DNA of 42,663 nt, from the NCBI RefSeq assembly GCF_000502835.1, contig NZ_AYVL01000016.1, positions 156,217-198,879 of the forward strand. The letters are read 5' to 3'. The stretch comes from Mesorhizobium sp. LSJC280B00 (GTDB taxonomy: Bacteria; Pseudomonadota; Alphaproteobacteria; Rhizobiales; Rhizobiaceae). This document shows, piece after piece, positions 8,363 to 16,395 of this stretch. Made by a program: the position numbers and the translations under genes. Every line of letters starts with the position of its first letter. The first letter of the stretch is position 1. The notes beneath the pieces were generated by a model, which was given only the letters and a program-made list of their open reading frames with translations, ran no database searches and was not told the origin of the DNA.

Positions 8363-9142
8363 TTAGTTGTTTTCCCCGACTGGCAGCGAGAAGATATAGC
8401 CTTCGCCGCGCACCGTGCGCAGGAATTTCGGATTGGCCGGATCCGCCTCGATCTTCTTTCTCAGCCGCATGATGCGGATGTCGACGGCGCGGGACGACTC
8501 CGGGTCCTCGACGAAACCGATCGCCTCGGAGATCGCCGCCCGCGTCAACAGCCGGTTGGCGCGCGTCAGGAACACCTCCAGCACGTCGAACTCGCTCTTG
8601 GCCATGTCGATGACCGCGCCGTTGGCGCCGGTGACGAGCCTGCCGTCGAGATCGGCGTGAAAGGGTCCGAAGCTCACGGACCGGCGGCCGCCGGATGTTT
8701 CAGCCTTGGCCTTTTGTGGCTCGGTCGGTTCCGGAACGCGGCGCAGCACGCTGCGCACCCTGGCCAGCACTTCGCGCAATTCGTAAGGCTTGACGATGTA
8801 GTCGTCAGCGCCGAGCTCCAGTCCGACGATGCGGTCCAGCGCGGTACCGGCCGCCGTCGCATAGATGATGCCGATCGGCATTTTCGACCGCATCCAGCGG
8901 CCGAGCGACAGGCCGTCCTCGCCCGGCATGGCGATGTCGAGAATGGCCAGATGGAAGGACTGGGTTTCCAAAAGGTCGCGCGCCGCCGCCGCACTTTCGG
9001 CCGTGGCCACATCATAGCCGCTGGCGCCCAGATACTCGGCGACCGCATCCCTCAGGTCGGGCTCGTCCTCGACAATGACAATTCGTGCCCGCACGATGCT
9101 TTCGCTCCCGCTTTCAGCGGAAAGTAGATTGGGTATAAACAT
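8363..9142 (-). CDS. OmpR/PhoB-type response regulator
   Basis: A 259-residue two-domain regulator if started at ATG 9142. GTG 9094 (243 residues) has a good GGGAGCG upstream and is a serious alternative. The receiver is complete: acidic pair 25-26 (VEDEPD), phospho-acceptor Asp69 (ILDIAMPGEDG) and Lys118 (YIVKPYELREVL). A winged-helix DNA-binding domain follows (SEFDVLEVFLTRANRLLTRAAI, SRAVDIRIMRLRKKIE, TVRGEGYIF). It precedes the hybrid histidine kinase, which probably phosphorylates it. It is divergent from another, degenerate regulator, so the short gap between their starts must hold both promoters. Confidence 0.93.
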   Translation of the reverse strand: MFIPNLLSAESGSESIVRARIVIVEDEPDLRDAVAEYLGASGYDVATAESAAAARDLLETQSFHLAILDIAMPGEDGLSLGRWMRSKMPIGIIYATAAGTALDRIVGLELGADDYIVKPYELREVLARVRSVLRRVPEPTEPQKAKAETSGGRRSVSFGPFHADLDGRLVTGANGAVIDMAKSEFDVLEVFLTRANRLLTRAAISEAIGFVEDPESSRAVDIRIMRLRKKIEADPANPKFLRTVRGEGYIFSLPVGENN

Positions 9143-9188
9143 GATGTCCAGCACTCTTCTTGGGTTGCCGTATGCGGGGTAGAAAAAC

Positions 9189-9875
9189 ATGGCTGCACGA
9201 TCCGTTATCGCGCTTGTTTCCGTCGCTGAAGTAATTGCGACCGATCTCGCCGATCATCTCGAGCGGCGCGGTCATGACGTCCGCGCGGCGCGACAGCCGT
9301 GGGAGGCCGAATCGCTGCTTTCGGAAAAGGGTATCGATGTCGTGGTTGTCGGCGACAGCGTCAGCCAGGCAGAGGGGCGCGACCTGCTCAGGCGACATGG
9401 CGGCGAAGGTGGACCGGATTTCATCCTGATCTGCCGCCCGGCCGATCTGGTCGACAAGGTTCTGGCGCTCGAACTCGGCGCCGCCGACGTCGTCGAAAGC
9501 CCGCTCAATGTCAGGGAGCTTGCCGCTCGCGTAGGCGGCCTTCTGGCTCGGCGCGGCAGGAGCGCCGGGGAACTGATCGTGCTGGAGAACGCGACCGTCG
9601 ATCTCCGATCGGCCATCGTCATGCACCGCTCGGGCACGGAAGAACAGCTGTCCCCCGGGCAGGTGGCGCTGCTCAGGCTGTTCCTGGCCAGCCCGCGCAA
9701 GGTGCTGACGCGGGACGACATCATCGCCGCCGCGCCCGCCGAAAATGCCGAAGCCTTCGATCGGTCGATCGATTCGCGCATCGTGCGGCTGCGTCGCAAG
9801 CTCGATACCGAAACCATCACCACCATACGGGGTGCGGGCTACCGGTTCGATCCGCCCACGCAATTCACCGATTGA
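9189..9875 (+). CDS. Response-regulator-like protein with degenerate receiver (pseudo-receiver)
   Basis: A 228-residue protein that aligns end to end with OmpR-type regulators. The receiver fold is kept (LALELGAADVVESPLNVRELAARV), but all phosphorylation residues are lost. The acidic pair is replaced by SV near residue 11, the phospho-acceptor position is Gly55 (VVVVGDSVSQAEG, with an Asp one residue later), and the invariant Lys is Ser104. The C-terminal winged helix is intact (LSPGQVALLRLFLASPRKVLTRDDI, SIDSRIVRLRRKLD, TIRGAGYRF). It probably binds DNA without phosphorelay control, or responds to another signal. It is divergent from a canonical regulator 46 bases away, so cross-regulation is likely but inferred. 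Confidence 0.88.
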   Translation: MAARSVIALVSVAEVIATDLADHLERRGHDVRAARQPWEAESLLSEKGIDVVVVGDSVSQAEGRDLLRRHGGEGGPDFILICRPADLVDKVLALELGAADVVESPLNVRELAARVGGLLARRGRSAGELIVLENATVDLRSAIVMHRSGTEEQLSPGQVALLRLFLASPRKVLTRDDIIAAAPAENAEAFDRSIDSRIVRLRRKLDTETITTIRGAGYRFDPPTQFTD

Positions 9876-9901
9876 AGGCAGGACGGCCACCCTTTTGTCT
9901 T

Positions 9902-9947
9902 GAGCATCGATTTTCCCAAAACCGTTCCACTTTGGGGTCCGATGCTC
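9902..9947. repeat. Rhizobiales hairpin repeat
   Basis: Inverted repeat with outer arms GAGCATCG (9902-9909) and CGATGCTC (9940-9947), and an inner part with CCCAAAACCG and CACTTTGGGG. It resembles the GAGCATGAT-type intergenic hairpins common in rhizobial genomes. It lies between two convergent genes and may act as a transcription stop. Confidence 0.7.
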
Positions 9948-9948
9948 T

Positions 9949-10116
9949 TCAGCGCACCACGAGAAGCGACGGGCCGGACAGCATGTCACTGTTCGTGCTG
10001 ACCTCGCCGGCATGGGCACGTTCCTTCAGCAGGACGGTGGCGAGGCCGGCAATGCCGAGCAGCCCCTGCACGTAAAGCAGCGCGGAAAGCATGGAAGCGG
10101 CGAATTTCGTTTTCAT
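9949..10116 (-). CDS. Predicted 55-residue membrane or exported peptide
   Basis: A short frame with ATG 10116, preceded by GAGGAACGAACAGG, which includes a GAGGA at usable distance. The product starts MKTKFAASMLSALLYVQG, a basic start plus a hydrophobic helix to about residue 30, followed by KERAHAGEVST and a short polar tail ending LLVVR. It looks like a small exported or single-pass protein with an Ala-Gly near a possible cleavage site (RAHAGE). No family is recognised. It is supported by the ribosome binding site and membrane-like composition only. Confidence 0.55.
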   Translation of the reverse strand: MKTKFAASMLSALLYVQGLLGIAGLATVLLKERAHAGEVSTNSDMLSGPSLLVVR

Positions 10117-10716
10117 CCTGTTCGTTCCTCAAAATTGGAATTTACGGGCACTTCAGGGGAACCCCCGAAGCGCCCGCGCCGCCAGCGGAGCCCCCCGTTG
10201 CGGCGCGGGCCTTCGGTCCTCTCGGCTGCAAGTTGCCGGAGGCGCCGCGCATCCTCAACGGCCCTAAGCCGCCCCCGCCAGAGGGGCTTGAGCAGGTCGA
10301 CGCGCAGGCTGGAAACTGTCCAGACCAATCCAGACCGTAGCGAAAACAGTGTTGGCTTCCGATCGTTCGTTGACCGCTGTTTTCGTTAGGTCAACTTACC
10401 CTGTTCGCTGTATCCGGATCATGCCGCCGAGGCTGCGCTTTGTTGCAGCTCGGTTTCGGAGTCAGGTGAATTCCTATCAAACGAAAGGCAATCGCGTATT
10501 CGCGCCGCGGTTTGGCCGATCCGCCTAGGCAAACACGCCACCGTCATGACGACGTCGTGCAACTGCAAGCTGCTTTGCACGGACCTTTTCTGTTAACCAG
10601 GGGAAACAGAATCGAAACACAAACGAGCACGTAGCGAAATCGGCTGGAAACATGACGCCCCGATAAGCCGGTCATCGAATTGAGCCGGCCCCGACCGGCA
10701 GAATAGGGGAGACATC
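10117..10716. other. 600-nt intergenic region rich in hairpins
   Basis: No convincing gene. In order it holds: an imperfect hairpin GGGC..CTTC.GGGG/CCCC.GAAG.GCCC (10147-10174); a perfect 11-bp stem GCCCGCGCCGC/GCGGCGCGGGC (10172-10182 with 10200-10210); an inverted repeat TAGCGAAAACAG/CTGTTTTCGTTA (10338-10349 with 10377-10388, one mismatch); and a hairpin GTGCAA/TTGCAC near 10557-10580. The first pair could belong to a small RNA; the third looks like a protein-binding site. Confidence 0.5.
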
Positions 10717-11181
10717 ATGTACACTGCCATTTCCGCCAAGCTCATCAACATCGCTGCCGCCGTGATCACCGGTACTGCCTTGCTTGTCAGTGCCGGCAAC
10801 AGCGCAGCCCACGCCGCCGCCAACAAGATCGTCGCGCGTGTATCACTGTCACAGCAGACCATGGAAATCCTGGTCGACGGCCGGCCGACATTCGCCTGGA
10901 AGGTCTCGACCGGCGACAGGACGCACGTCACGCCGACCGGTTCGTTCAAGCCGACCCGCATGCATGAAATGTGGTACTCGAAGAAATACGACAACGCCCC
11001 GATGCCGCATTCGGTGTTCTTCAGCGGCGGCTACGCCGTACATGCGACAAGCGCCATCAAGCGCCTCGGCCAGCCGGCCTCGCATGGCTGCGTGCGTCTG
11101 CATCCGGACAACGCCGCCGATTTCTACCAGCTCGTCGAGGTCTTCGGCCCGGCCAACACCAGCATCGTCATCGTTAAATGA
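10717..11181 (+). CDS. Periplasmic L,D-transpeptidase (YkuD domain)
   Basis: A 154-residue protein with GGGGAGA before ATG 10717. It has a Sec signal peptide (hydrophobic AAAVITGTALLVSAG, cleavage near AHAA, about residue 33), then one YkuD domain. The active-site block is HATSAIKRLGQPASHGCVRLH, with His109, His123 and catalytic Cys125. Such enzymes cross-link peptidoglycan 3-3 or attach proteins to it. It lacks a LysM or other wall-binding domain, which fits the many small stand-alone copies in rhizobia. It converges on the RND permease gene; a weak hairpin without a T-run (11180-11200) lies between them. Confidence 0.92.
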   Translation: MYTAISAKLINIAAAVITGTALLVSAGNSAAHAAANKIVARVSLSQQTMEILVDGRPTFAWKVSTGDRTHVTPTGSFKPTRMHEMWYSKKYDNAPMPHSVFFSGGYAVHATSAIKRLGQPASHGCVRLHPDNAADFYQLVEVFGPANTSIVIVK

Positions 11182-11228
11182 GCGATGCTTCTCGTCGCTC
11201 CCAGGAAAGGGCCGGAAATTAGCGCAGT

Positions 11229-14200
11229 CTAATCCGGCATTACCGGCATCAGCTTCGGATCCGGCTTTTCGGCGTGATGCGGCAGGTCCTTGCTGGCGAT
11301 AAAGGTGTAGAACATCGGCACCACGAACAGCGTGAACATGGTTCCGACCAGGATGCCGGTGAAGATCACCAGGCCCATCGAATAGCGTGCCGCGGCACCA
11401 GCGCCGCTGGAGATGATCAGCGGCACCACGCCGAGCGCCATCGCCGCCGTCGTCATCAGGATCGGCCGCAGCCGCACCCTGGCCGAGGCGATGATCGCAT
11501 CGCGCCGCCGCATGCCGTGCATTTCACGCTGCTGGTTGGCGAACTCGACCAGAAGGATGCCGTGCTTGGTGATCAGGCCGATCAGCGTGATCAAGCCGAC
11601 CTGCGTGTAGATGTTGAGCGTGCCGAGCCCGACATTAAGCGGCACGATCGCGCCGAAGATGGACAGCGGCACCGCCATCATGATGATCAGCGGATCGCGG
11701 AAACTTTCGAATTGCGCCGCCAGCACCAGATAGATGACGAGCACCGCCGCCGCGAAGGCGATGATGATCGTGTAGCCCTGTTCCTTCTCCTGCCGCGATT
11801 GACCGGTATAGTCGATGAAGAAGGTGTCGGGCAGGCTCTGCTTGGCAATGTCCTCGATCGCCTGTAGCCCATCCCCGGTGGTGATGCCGGGCCGCGGCAA
11901 GGCAGAGATCGTCGCCGAGTTGAGCTGGTTGAACTGCTCGATGGCGGCCGGCGACGCGTTGGTCGAGATCTTCACCACCGCCGAGAGCGGCACCATCTCG
12001 CCCGATACGCTGCGCACGAAATACTCGCCCAGTTTTTCGGGATTGTCGCGGAATTGCTGCGGCACCTGCGGAATGATGTCGTAGCTATTGGATTCGCGGT
12101 CGAATTGCGCCACTTCGGCGCCACCGACCAGGAGCGTCAGCGTCCGGCCGATGTCGGCTATCGGCAGGTTGAGCGCGGCGGCGCGATCGCGGTCGATCGT
12201 CACTGTCACTTGCGGCGCGTCGAAGGTCATCGAATTCTGCACGACGATGAAGCGGCCGGAGGCCTGCGCCTTGTTCTTGATGTCTTCGGCCGCCTCGTAC
12301 ACCTGCGAGGCGTCGCCGGTCGAGCGCACGACCATCGTTATCGGCAGGCCGCCGCCGGAGCCGGGCAGCGTCGGCGGCGCGAAGACGAAAGCTTCGACGC
12401 CCGCCACCTTGCTCAGGCGGCCCGTAATGTCTTGCTGGATTTCCTTCGAGTTGCGCGTGCGGTCAGCCCAGTCCTTGAACGCAAAGCCGACGAAAGCGCT
12501 GTTTGTCTGGCCACCACCGAAGGCGACCGCGGAGAACTGTGCCCGCGTCTCAGGCAGATCCTTGACCAGGCCGAGTATCTGATTGACGTAGGTTTCGGTA
12601 TAGTCCGACGTCGCGTACCGTGGCGCGGTCACCAGCGAAAGCAGGAAACCCTGGTCCTCTTCCGGCGCCAGTTCGCTCGAGGTCTTGGTGAACATGAAAC
12701 CGGTCGTGGCGACCAGCGCGAGGACGATCATCAGCGTCACCGGGCGATAGTTCAACGAACCGGTGACGAGCCGCTCATAGATGTGTTCGACGCGCCCGAA
12801 CGTATTGTCGACAATGCGCTGGAAGCGGCTGTGCGAGCCGGACCTCAGGATACGTGCCGACATCATCGGTGTGATGGTGAGGGCGACGACACCCGAAAGC
12901 ACCACCGAGCCGGCAAGCGTCACCGCGAATTCGCGAAACAGTGCGCCTGTCAGGCCGCCGGTGAAGGCCAGCGGCGCGAACACGGCGGCCAATGTTATCG
13001 TCATGGCGACGACGGCGGACGAGATCTCGCGCATGCCGTTGAACGCCGCCTGCATCGGCGACAAGCCGTCTTCCTCCATGTGGCGGTGGATGTTTTCCAC
13101 CACCACGATGGCATCGTCGACGACAAGTCCGATCGCCAGCACCATGGCCAGCAACGACAAAAGATTGATCGAATAGCCCACTGAAAACAGCAGGAAACAG
13201 ACGCCAATCAGCGACAGCGGAATGGTCACGATCGGCATCAGCACCGAGCGGAACGAGCCGAGGAAGAGCAGGATGACGACGATGACGATGGCGACCGCCT
13301 CGCCGATGGTCTTGAATACCTCCTCGATCGACGCGCTGATCTGCTCGGTTGAGTCGTAGACGATCTCCATCGTCATGCCGAGCGGCAGCGTCTCCTGGAT
13401 GGTCGGCACAATCTTGTGGATTGCCGCCGCGGTGGTCAGCGGATTGGCGGCCGGCGTCGGAAAGATAGCGAGAAAGATGCCGGGCTTGCCGTTGAAGCTG
13501 ACCCTGGTGTCGGTGTTCGCCGCGGCGAGTTCGACGCGGGCCACGTCGCGCAGTCTCACCACATTGCCGTCCTTCGACCGGAGTGGAAGGGCGGCGAAAG
13601 CCTCCGGCGTCTGCAGCGTCGAGCGAACGGTGATCGAAGAAACCACATATTCGTTTTCGGTGTCGCCGGGCGCGGAAAGGAAATTCGATTCGTTGATGGC
13701 GGCCAGCACTTCCGCCGCCGTCACGCCGCGCGCCGCCAGTTTGATCGGGTCGATCCAGACCCGCATCGAATATTCGGCTGCACCGAAGATCTGCACGTCG
13801 GCGACGCCTTCGACCGTCGAGATACGCGGCCGCACGACGCGCTCGATATATTCGGTGAGCTGTTCCGGCGTCATGTTCGGGTTCTGCATCGAGATGTACA
13901 TCATCGCGAACTGCTGGCCGGTGCCCTTGACGATCACCGGGTCCTTGGTTTCGTCCGGCAGATCGCCGCGAACGCTCTGCACCTTCGACAAGACTTCGTT
14001 CAGCGCGACGTCGGGGTCGGAGCCGAGCTTCATCTGCACTGTCACGGTGCTGGATGACGGCCGGCTCGCCGATGTCACATAATCGATGTTTTCGGTCGAC
14101 GCGACGGCACGCGCGATCGGCGCGGAAATGAACCCCTGGATCAGGTCGGCGCTGGCGCCGGGATAGGCAGTGGTGATGGTGATGGCCGTTTCTTCAACCT

Positions 14201-14315
14201 CTGGATACTGCCGGATCGAAAGGTTGAAGATGCCTTGGAAACCCAGAAGCAGGATCATGCAGGCAAGCACGGTCGAAAGGACCGGGCGGCGGATGAAGAG
14301 GTCGGAAAAGCTCAC
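11229..14315 (-). CDS. RND efflux pump inner-membrane permease (HAE1 type)
   Basis: A 1028-residue AcrB/MexF-class proton-driven drug exporter. It starts SFSDLFIRRPVLSTVLACMILLLG (first transmembrane helix), followed by a large periplasmic loop, a helix bundle with the proton-relay motif GLVVDDAIVVVENIHRHMEEDG (paired Asp near residue 405), a second periplasmic loop, and the last helices with GIITKHGILLVEFANQ-like sequence and RLRPILMTTAAMALG. The start is GTG 14315, overlapping the stop of the fusion-protein gene (GTGA), so the two are translationally coupled. No outer-membrane channel gene is nearby, so a shared TolC-like protein is expected. Confidence 0.94.
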   Translation of the reverse strand: MSFSDLFIRRPVLSTVLACMILLLGFQGIFNLSIRQYPEVEETAITITTAYPGASADLIQGFISAPIARAVASTENIDYVTSASRPSSSTVTVQMKLGSDPDVALNEVLSKVQSVRGDLPDETKDPVIVKGTGQQFAMMYISMQNPNMTPEQLTEYIERVVRPRISTVEGVADVQIFGAAEYSMRVWIDPIKLAARGVTAAEVLAAINESNFLSAPGDTENEYVVSSITVRSTLQTPEAFAALPLRSKDGNVVRLRDVARVELAAANTDTRVSFNGKPGIFLAIFPTPAANPLTTAAAIHKIVPTIQETLPLGMTMEIVYDSTEQISASIEEVFKTIGEAVAIVIVVILLFLGSFRSVLMPIVTIPLSLIGVCFLLFSVGYSINLLSLLAMVLAIGLVVDDAIVVVENIHRHMEEDGLSPMQAAFNGMREISSAVVAMTITLAAVFAPLAFTGGLTGALFREFAVTLAGSVVLSGVVALTITPMMSARILRSGSHSRFQRIVDNTFGRVEHIYERLVTGSLNYRPVTLMIVLALVATTGFMFTKTSSELAPEEDQGFLLSLVTAPRYATSDYTETYVNQILGLVKDLPETRAQFSAVAFGGGQTNSAFVGFAFKDWADRTRNSKEIQQDITGRLSKVAGVEAFVFAPPTLPGSGGGLPITMVVRSTGDASQVYEAAEDIKNKAQASGRFIVVQNSMTFDAPQVTVTIDRDRAAALNLPIADIGRTLTLLVGGAEVAQFDRESNSYDIIPQVPQQFRDNPEKLGEYFVRSVSGEMVPLSAVVKISTNASPAAIEQFNQLNSATISALPRPGITTGDGLQAIEDIAKQSLPDTFFIDYTGQSRQEKEQGYTIIIAFAAAVLVIYLVLAAQFESFRDPLIIMMAVPLSIFGAIVPLNVGLGTLNIYTQVGLITLIGLITKHGILLVEFANQQREMHGMRRRDAIIASARVRLRPILMTTAAMALGVVPLIISSGAGAAARYSMGLVIFTGILVGTMFTLFVVPMFYTFIASKDLPHHAEKPDPKLMPVMPD

Positions 14316-15589
14316 TGCTGGGCTGCCTGCTGGTTCCCTGGCTTGCTCGGATCGATCGTGTTGTCGACGGCAACGGACATGCCGTTGGAGAGCCGGTTCT
14401 GGCCGGCGGTAACGACTTCGTCGCCGGGCGCGATGCCCTCCAGAATCTCGACCAGGCCGGCGTTGCGGCGGCCTGGCTTGACGAACACCTGGGCTAGCAC
14501 GAGCTGCGGCTTCTGTTCTTCCGCTGCCGGTTTGGCTGGGGTAGCAGCCGACTTTTCGTCGGGTTTTGCCGCGGGTGCTTCGGCTGCGGGCTTGGCAGCA
14601 TCTGCAGCCGGCTTGTCTTCCGGCTTTGCCTCGGGCGCCGCGCCGTTGGCTTCGGCGGATTTGGCCGGGCGCACCACGAAGACGAAGTCGCCGTACAGGC
14701 TGGAAGTCAGCGCCGTCTGCGGCAGCGCCAGCACGTCGTTCTCCTCGGGCAGTTCGACGCGCACCTGGACGAACTGACCGGGCGTCAGCTTGCCTTCGGG
14801 ATTGCCGACCTCCGCTCTCACCGTCACCAGCCGGCTGGTCGGGTCGATCTTCGGATCGATGCCGCGGATGCTGCCGGTGAACGGCATGTCGCCGCCGCCG
14901 ACGCCCAACCGCACCGTCTGTCCGATCTTCAGCTGCGGAAGCTGCTGCTCCGGCACGGTGAAATCGACACGCATCGTATCCATGTCCTGCAAGGTCACCA
15001 CAGCGGTGCCGGGTGTGAGATACTGGCCAAGGTCGATTTTCGGAATACCGACGGTACCCTTGAAAGGGGCCGTCAACTGCTTTTGGTCGAGCACCGCTTG
15101 CAGCTTGTTTACCTGCGCTGCGGAGACCGATGCTGCTGCCTGCGCCGTGTCGAGCGTAGCGTCGGTGCCGACCCCGCGCTTCTGCAGCTCAAGAGCGCGC
15201 ATCAGCGTCGTCTGGTCGGATGTGGCTTGCGCCTTCGATGCCACGAGGTCGGCTCGCTCGACTTCATCGTCGAGCTGCAGCAGCACGGCGTTGGCGGCGA
15301 CCTTCTGATTGGCATGGAACAGGATGTCCTTGACGATGCCAGCAGTTTCGACCGTCAGGTCGACGCCGCGTACGGCACTGACAGTGCCGATCGCCTCGAT
15401 GCCGGGCGTCCACGACATCGGTTTGACGATGACCGTCGACACGGTCGCGGCCGGCGGCTTCATGGTGGCGAAGAACTGTTTGATCGCATTGTCGCGAAAC
15501 AGGTTGAAGCCGACGATGCCGCCGCACACCAGCACGAGCAGAATGAAGGCGATGATGAAGCGCTTGATCACGAACAGTCCCTCGGCCAT
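14312..15589 (-). CDS. RND efflux periplasmic adaptor (membrane fusion protein)
   Basis: A 425-residue adaptor linking the permease to the outer-membrane channel. It has an N-terminal anchor (FIIAFILLVLVCGGIVGF), a lipoyl-like half-motif (GTVSAVRGVDLTVETAGIV), a short helical hairpin (about 108-170), the second lipoyl half (LTAPFKGTVGIPKIDLGQYL), a beta-barrel (RVDFTVPEQQLPQLKIGQTV) and a membrane-proximal domain. Odd: residues about 309-361 are a low-complexity stretch of Ala, Pro, Lys and Glu inserted between two strands of the membrane-proximal domain (after DFVFVVRP, before LVLAQVFVKPG). It is the first gene of the pump operon, divergent from the TetR gene. Confidence 0.93.
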   Translation of the reverse strand: MAEGLFVIKRFIIAFILLVLVCGGIVGFNLFRDNAIKQFFATMKPPAATVSTVIVKPMSWTPGIEAIGTVSAVRGVDLTVETAGIVKDILFHANQKVAANAVLLQLDDEVERADLVASKAQATSDQTTLMRALELQKRGVGTDATLDTAQAAASVSAAQVNKLQAVLDQKQLTAPFKGTVGIPKIDLGQYLTPGTAVVTLQDMDTMRVDFTVPEQQLPQLKIGQTVRLGVGGGDMPFTGSIRGIDPKIDPTSRLVTVRAEVGNPEGKLTPGQFVQVRVELPEENDVLALPQTALTSSLYGDFVFVVRPAKSAEANGAAPEAKPEDKPAADAAKPAAEAPAAKPDEKSAATPAKPAAEEQKPQLVLAQVFVKPGRRNAGLVEILEGIAPGDEVVTAGQNRLSNGMSVAVDNTIDPSKPGNQQAAQQ

Positions 15590-15666
15590 GGCCCAGCATA
15601 ACAGTCGGATGACCGGAACACATACCTGTGACTGGTCCCAATTTCAAATGACGGCGATCTTACTGT

Positions 15667-15680
15667 ACCGTCTGGACGGT
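15667..15680. promoter_or_regulatory. Palindromic operator between pump and TetR genes
   Basis: Perfect 14-bp palindrome ACCGTC-TG-GACGGT in the 131-base gap between the divergent genes. On the minus strand it lies immediately downstream of a consensus TTGACA (15683-15688), so a repressor bound here would block the pump promoter. The -10 box is less clear. This is typical placement for TetR-type autoregulated efflux control. Confidence 0.75.
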
Positions 15681-15720
15681 CTTGTCAATTCCGCCTAAGC
15701 TAATGAATGGGGAACGCTTG

Positions 15721-16257
15721 ATGAAGGTCCGCAGAGCAAATTCGCGCGAAAAAATTCTCGCCGCCGCCGCCGCCGTGGCGCGCGAGACAGGCCCTGGCAG
15801 CCTGTCGCTGGATGCGGTCGCCAGCCGTGCCGGCGTGTCGAAGGGTGGTCTTCTCTACAATTTCCCGACCAAGGCGAAATTGATGCAGGCGCTGGTGGAG
15901 GATTATCTGCGCGCCTTCGAGCAGGCACTGCAGTCCGCCCGCACGGCCGGCATCAACGGCGAAAGCCCGCTTGCAACTTATATCAAGCTGTCGGCCGAGC
16001 ATGCCGAGGAATCGAAACCGTCGGCGTCCTGGATATTTTCGGCGATTGCCGAGGATCCCGATTTCCTGACGCCGATAAAATCGTTCAGGCGGCAGCTGTT
16101 CGAGCGGCTGAAGCAGGAAACGCCGAACCTCAAGGCGCTGCTGGTCTGCTATCTCGCCATCGAAGGGCTTCGCAGCATGAACCTGTTCGATTCGGACATT
16201 CTCTCCGCCGAAGAGCGCCGGCTGCTGATATCGACCCTGCTGGAGATCGCGGAATAG
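15721..16257 (+). CDS. TetR-family repressor of the efflux pump
   Basis: A 178-residue regulator. ATG 15721 is chosen because GGGGAA lies ten bases upstream; ATG 15703 would add six residues. The N-terminal helix-turn-helix is clear (REKILAAAAAVARETG, SLDAVASRAGVSKGGLLYNFPTKAKLMQALVEDYL). The C-terminal ligand domain (SWIFSAIAEDPDFLTPIKSFRRQLF, LVCYLAIEGLRSMNLFDSDIL) resembles the TetR C-terminal type common in rhizobial efflux loci. It is divergent from the pump operon across the palindrome at 15667-15680, so it most likely represses both itself and the pump, with release by a pump substrate. The ligand is unknown. Confidence 0.91.
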   Translation: MKVRRANSREKILAAAAAVARETGPGSLSLDAVASRAGVSKGGLLYNFPTKAKLMQALVEDYLRAFEQALQSARTAGINGESPLATYIKLSAEHAEESKPSASWIFSAIAEDPDFLTPIKSFRRQLFERLKQETPNLKALLVCYLAIEGLRSMNLFDSDILSAEERRLLISTLLEIAE

Positions 16258-16395
16258 TCTACGCCGGCCGGGTTCAATTGCCTCGGTCGCGTCGATCGCC
16301 CGTTGCGTCAGCCCAAAGTGCCCGCCGTCACACAGGCTTCATCGTGCCGACATAGCGTCCTCCCATTCTTTGCTGCAACGCAGGAGGAGTGGGGT

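Noticed and set aside
11180..11200. Hairpin GAGCGA/TCGCTC after the L,D-transpeptidase gene, as a terminator
   Set aside because: The stem is only six base pairs and no T-run follows on either strand.
11274..13184. Long plus-strand open frames opposite the RND permease gene
   Set aside because: They are rich in Arg, His and Asp without protein-family signals, and mirror the codon use of the real gene on the other strand.
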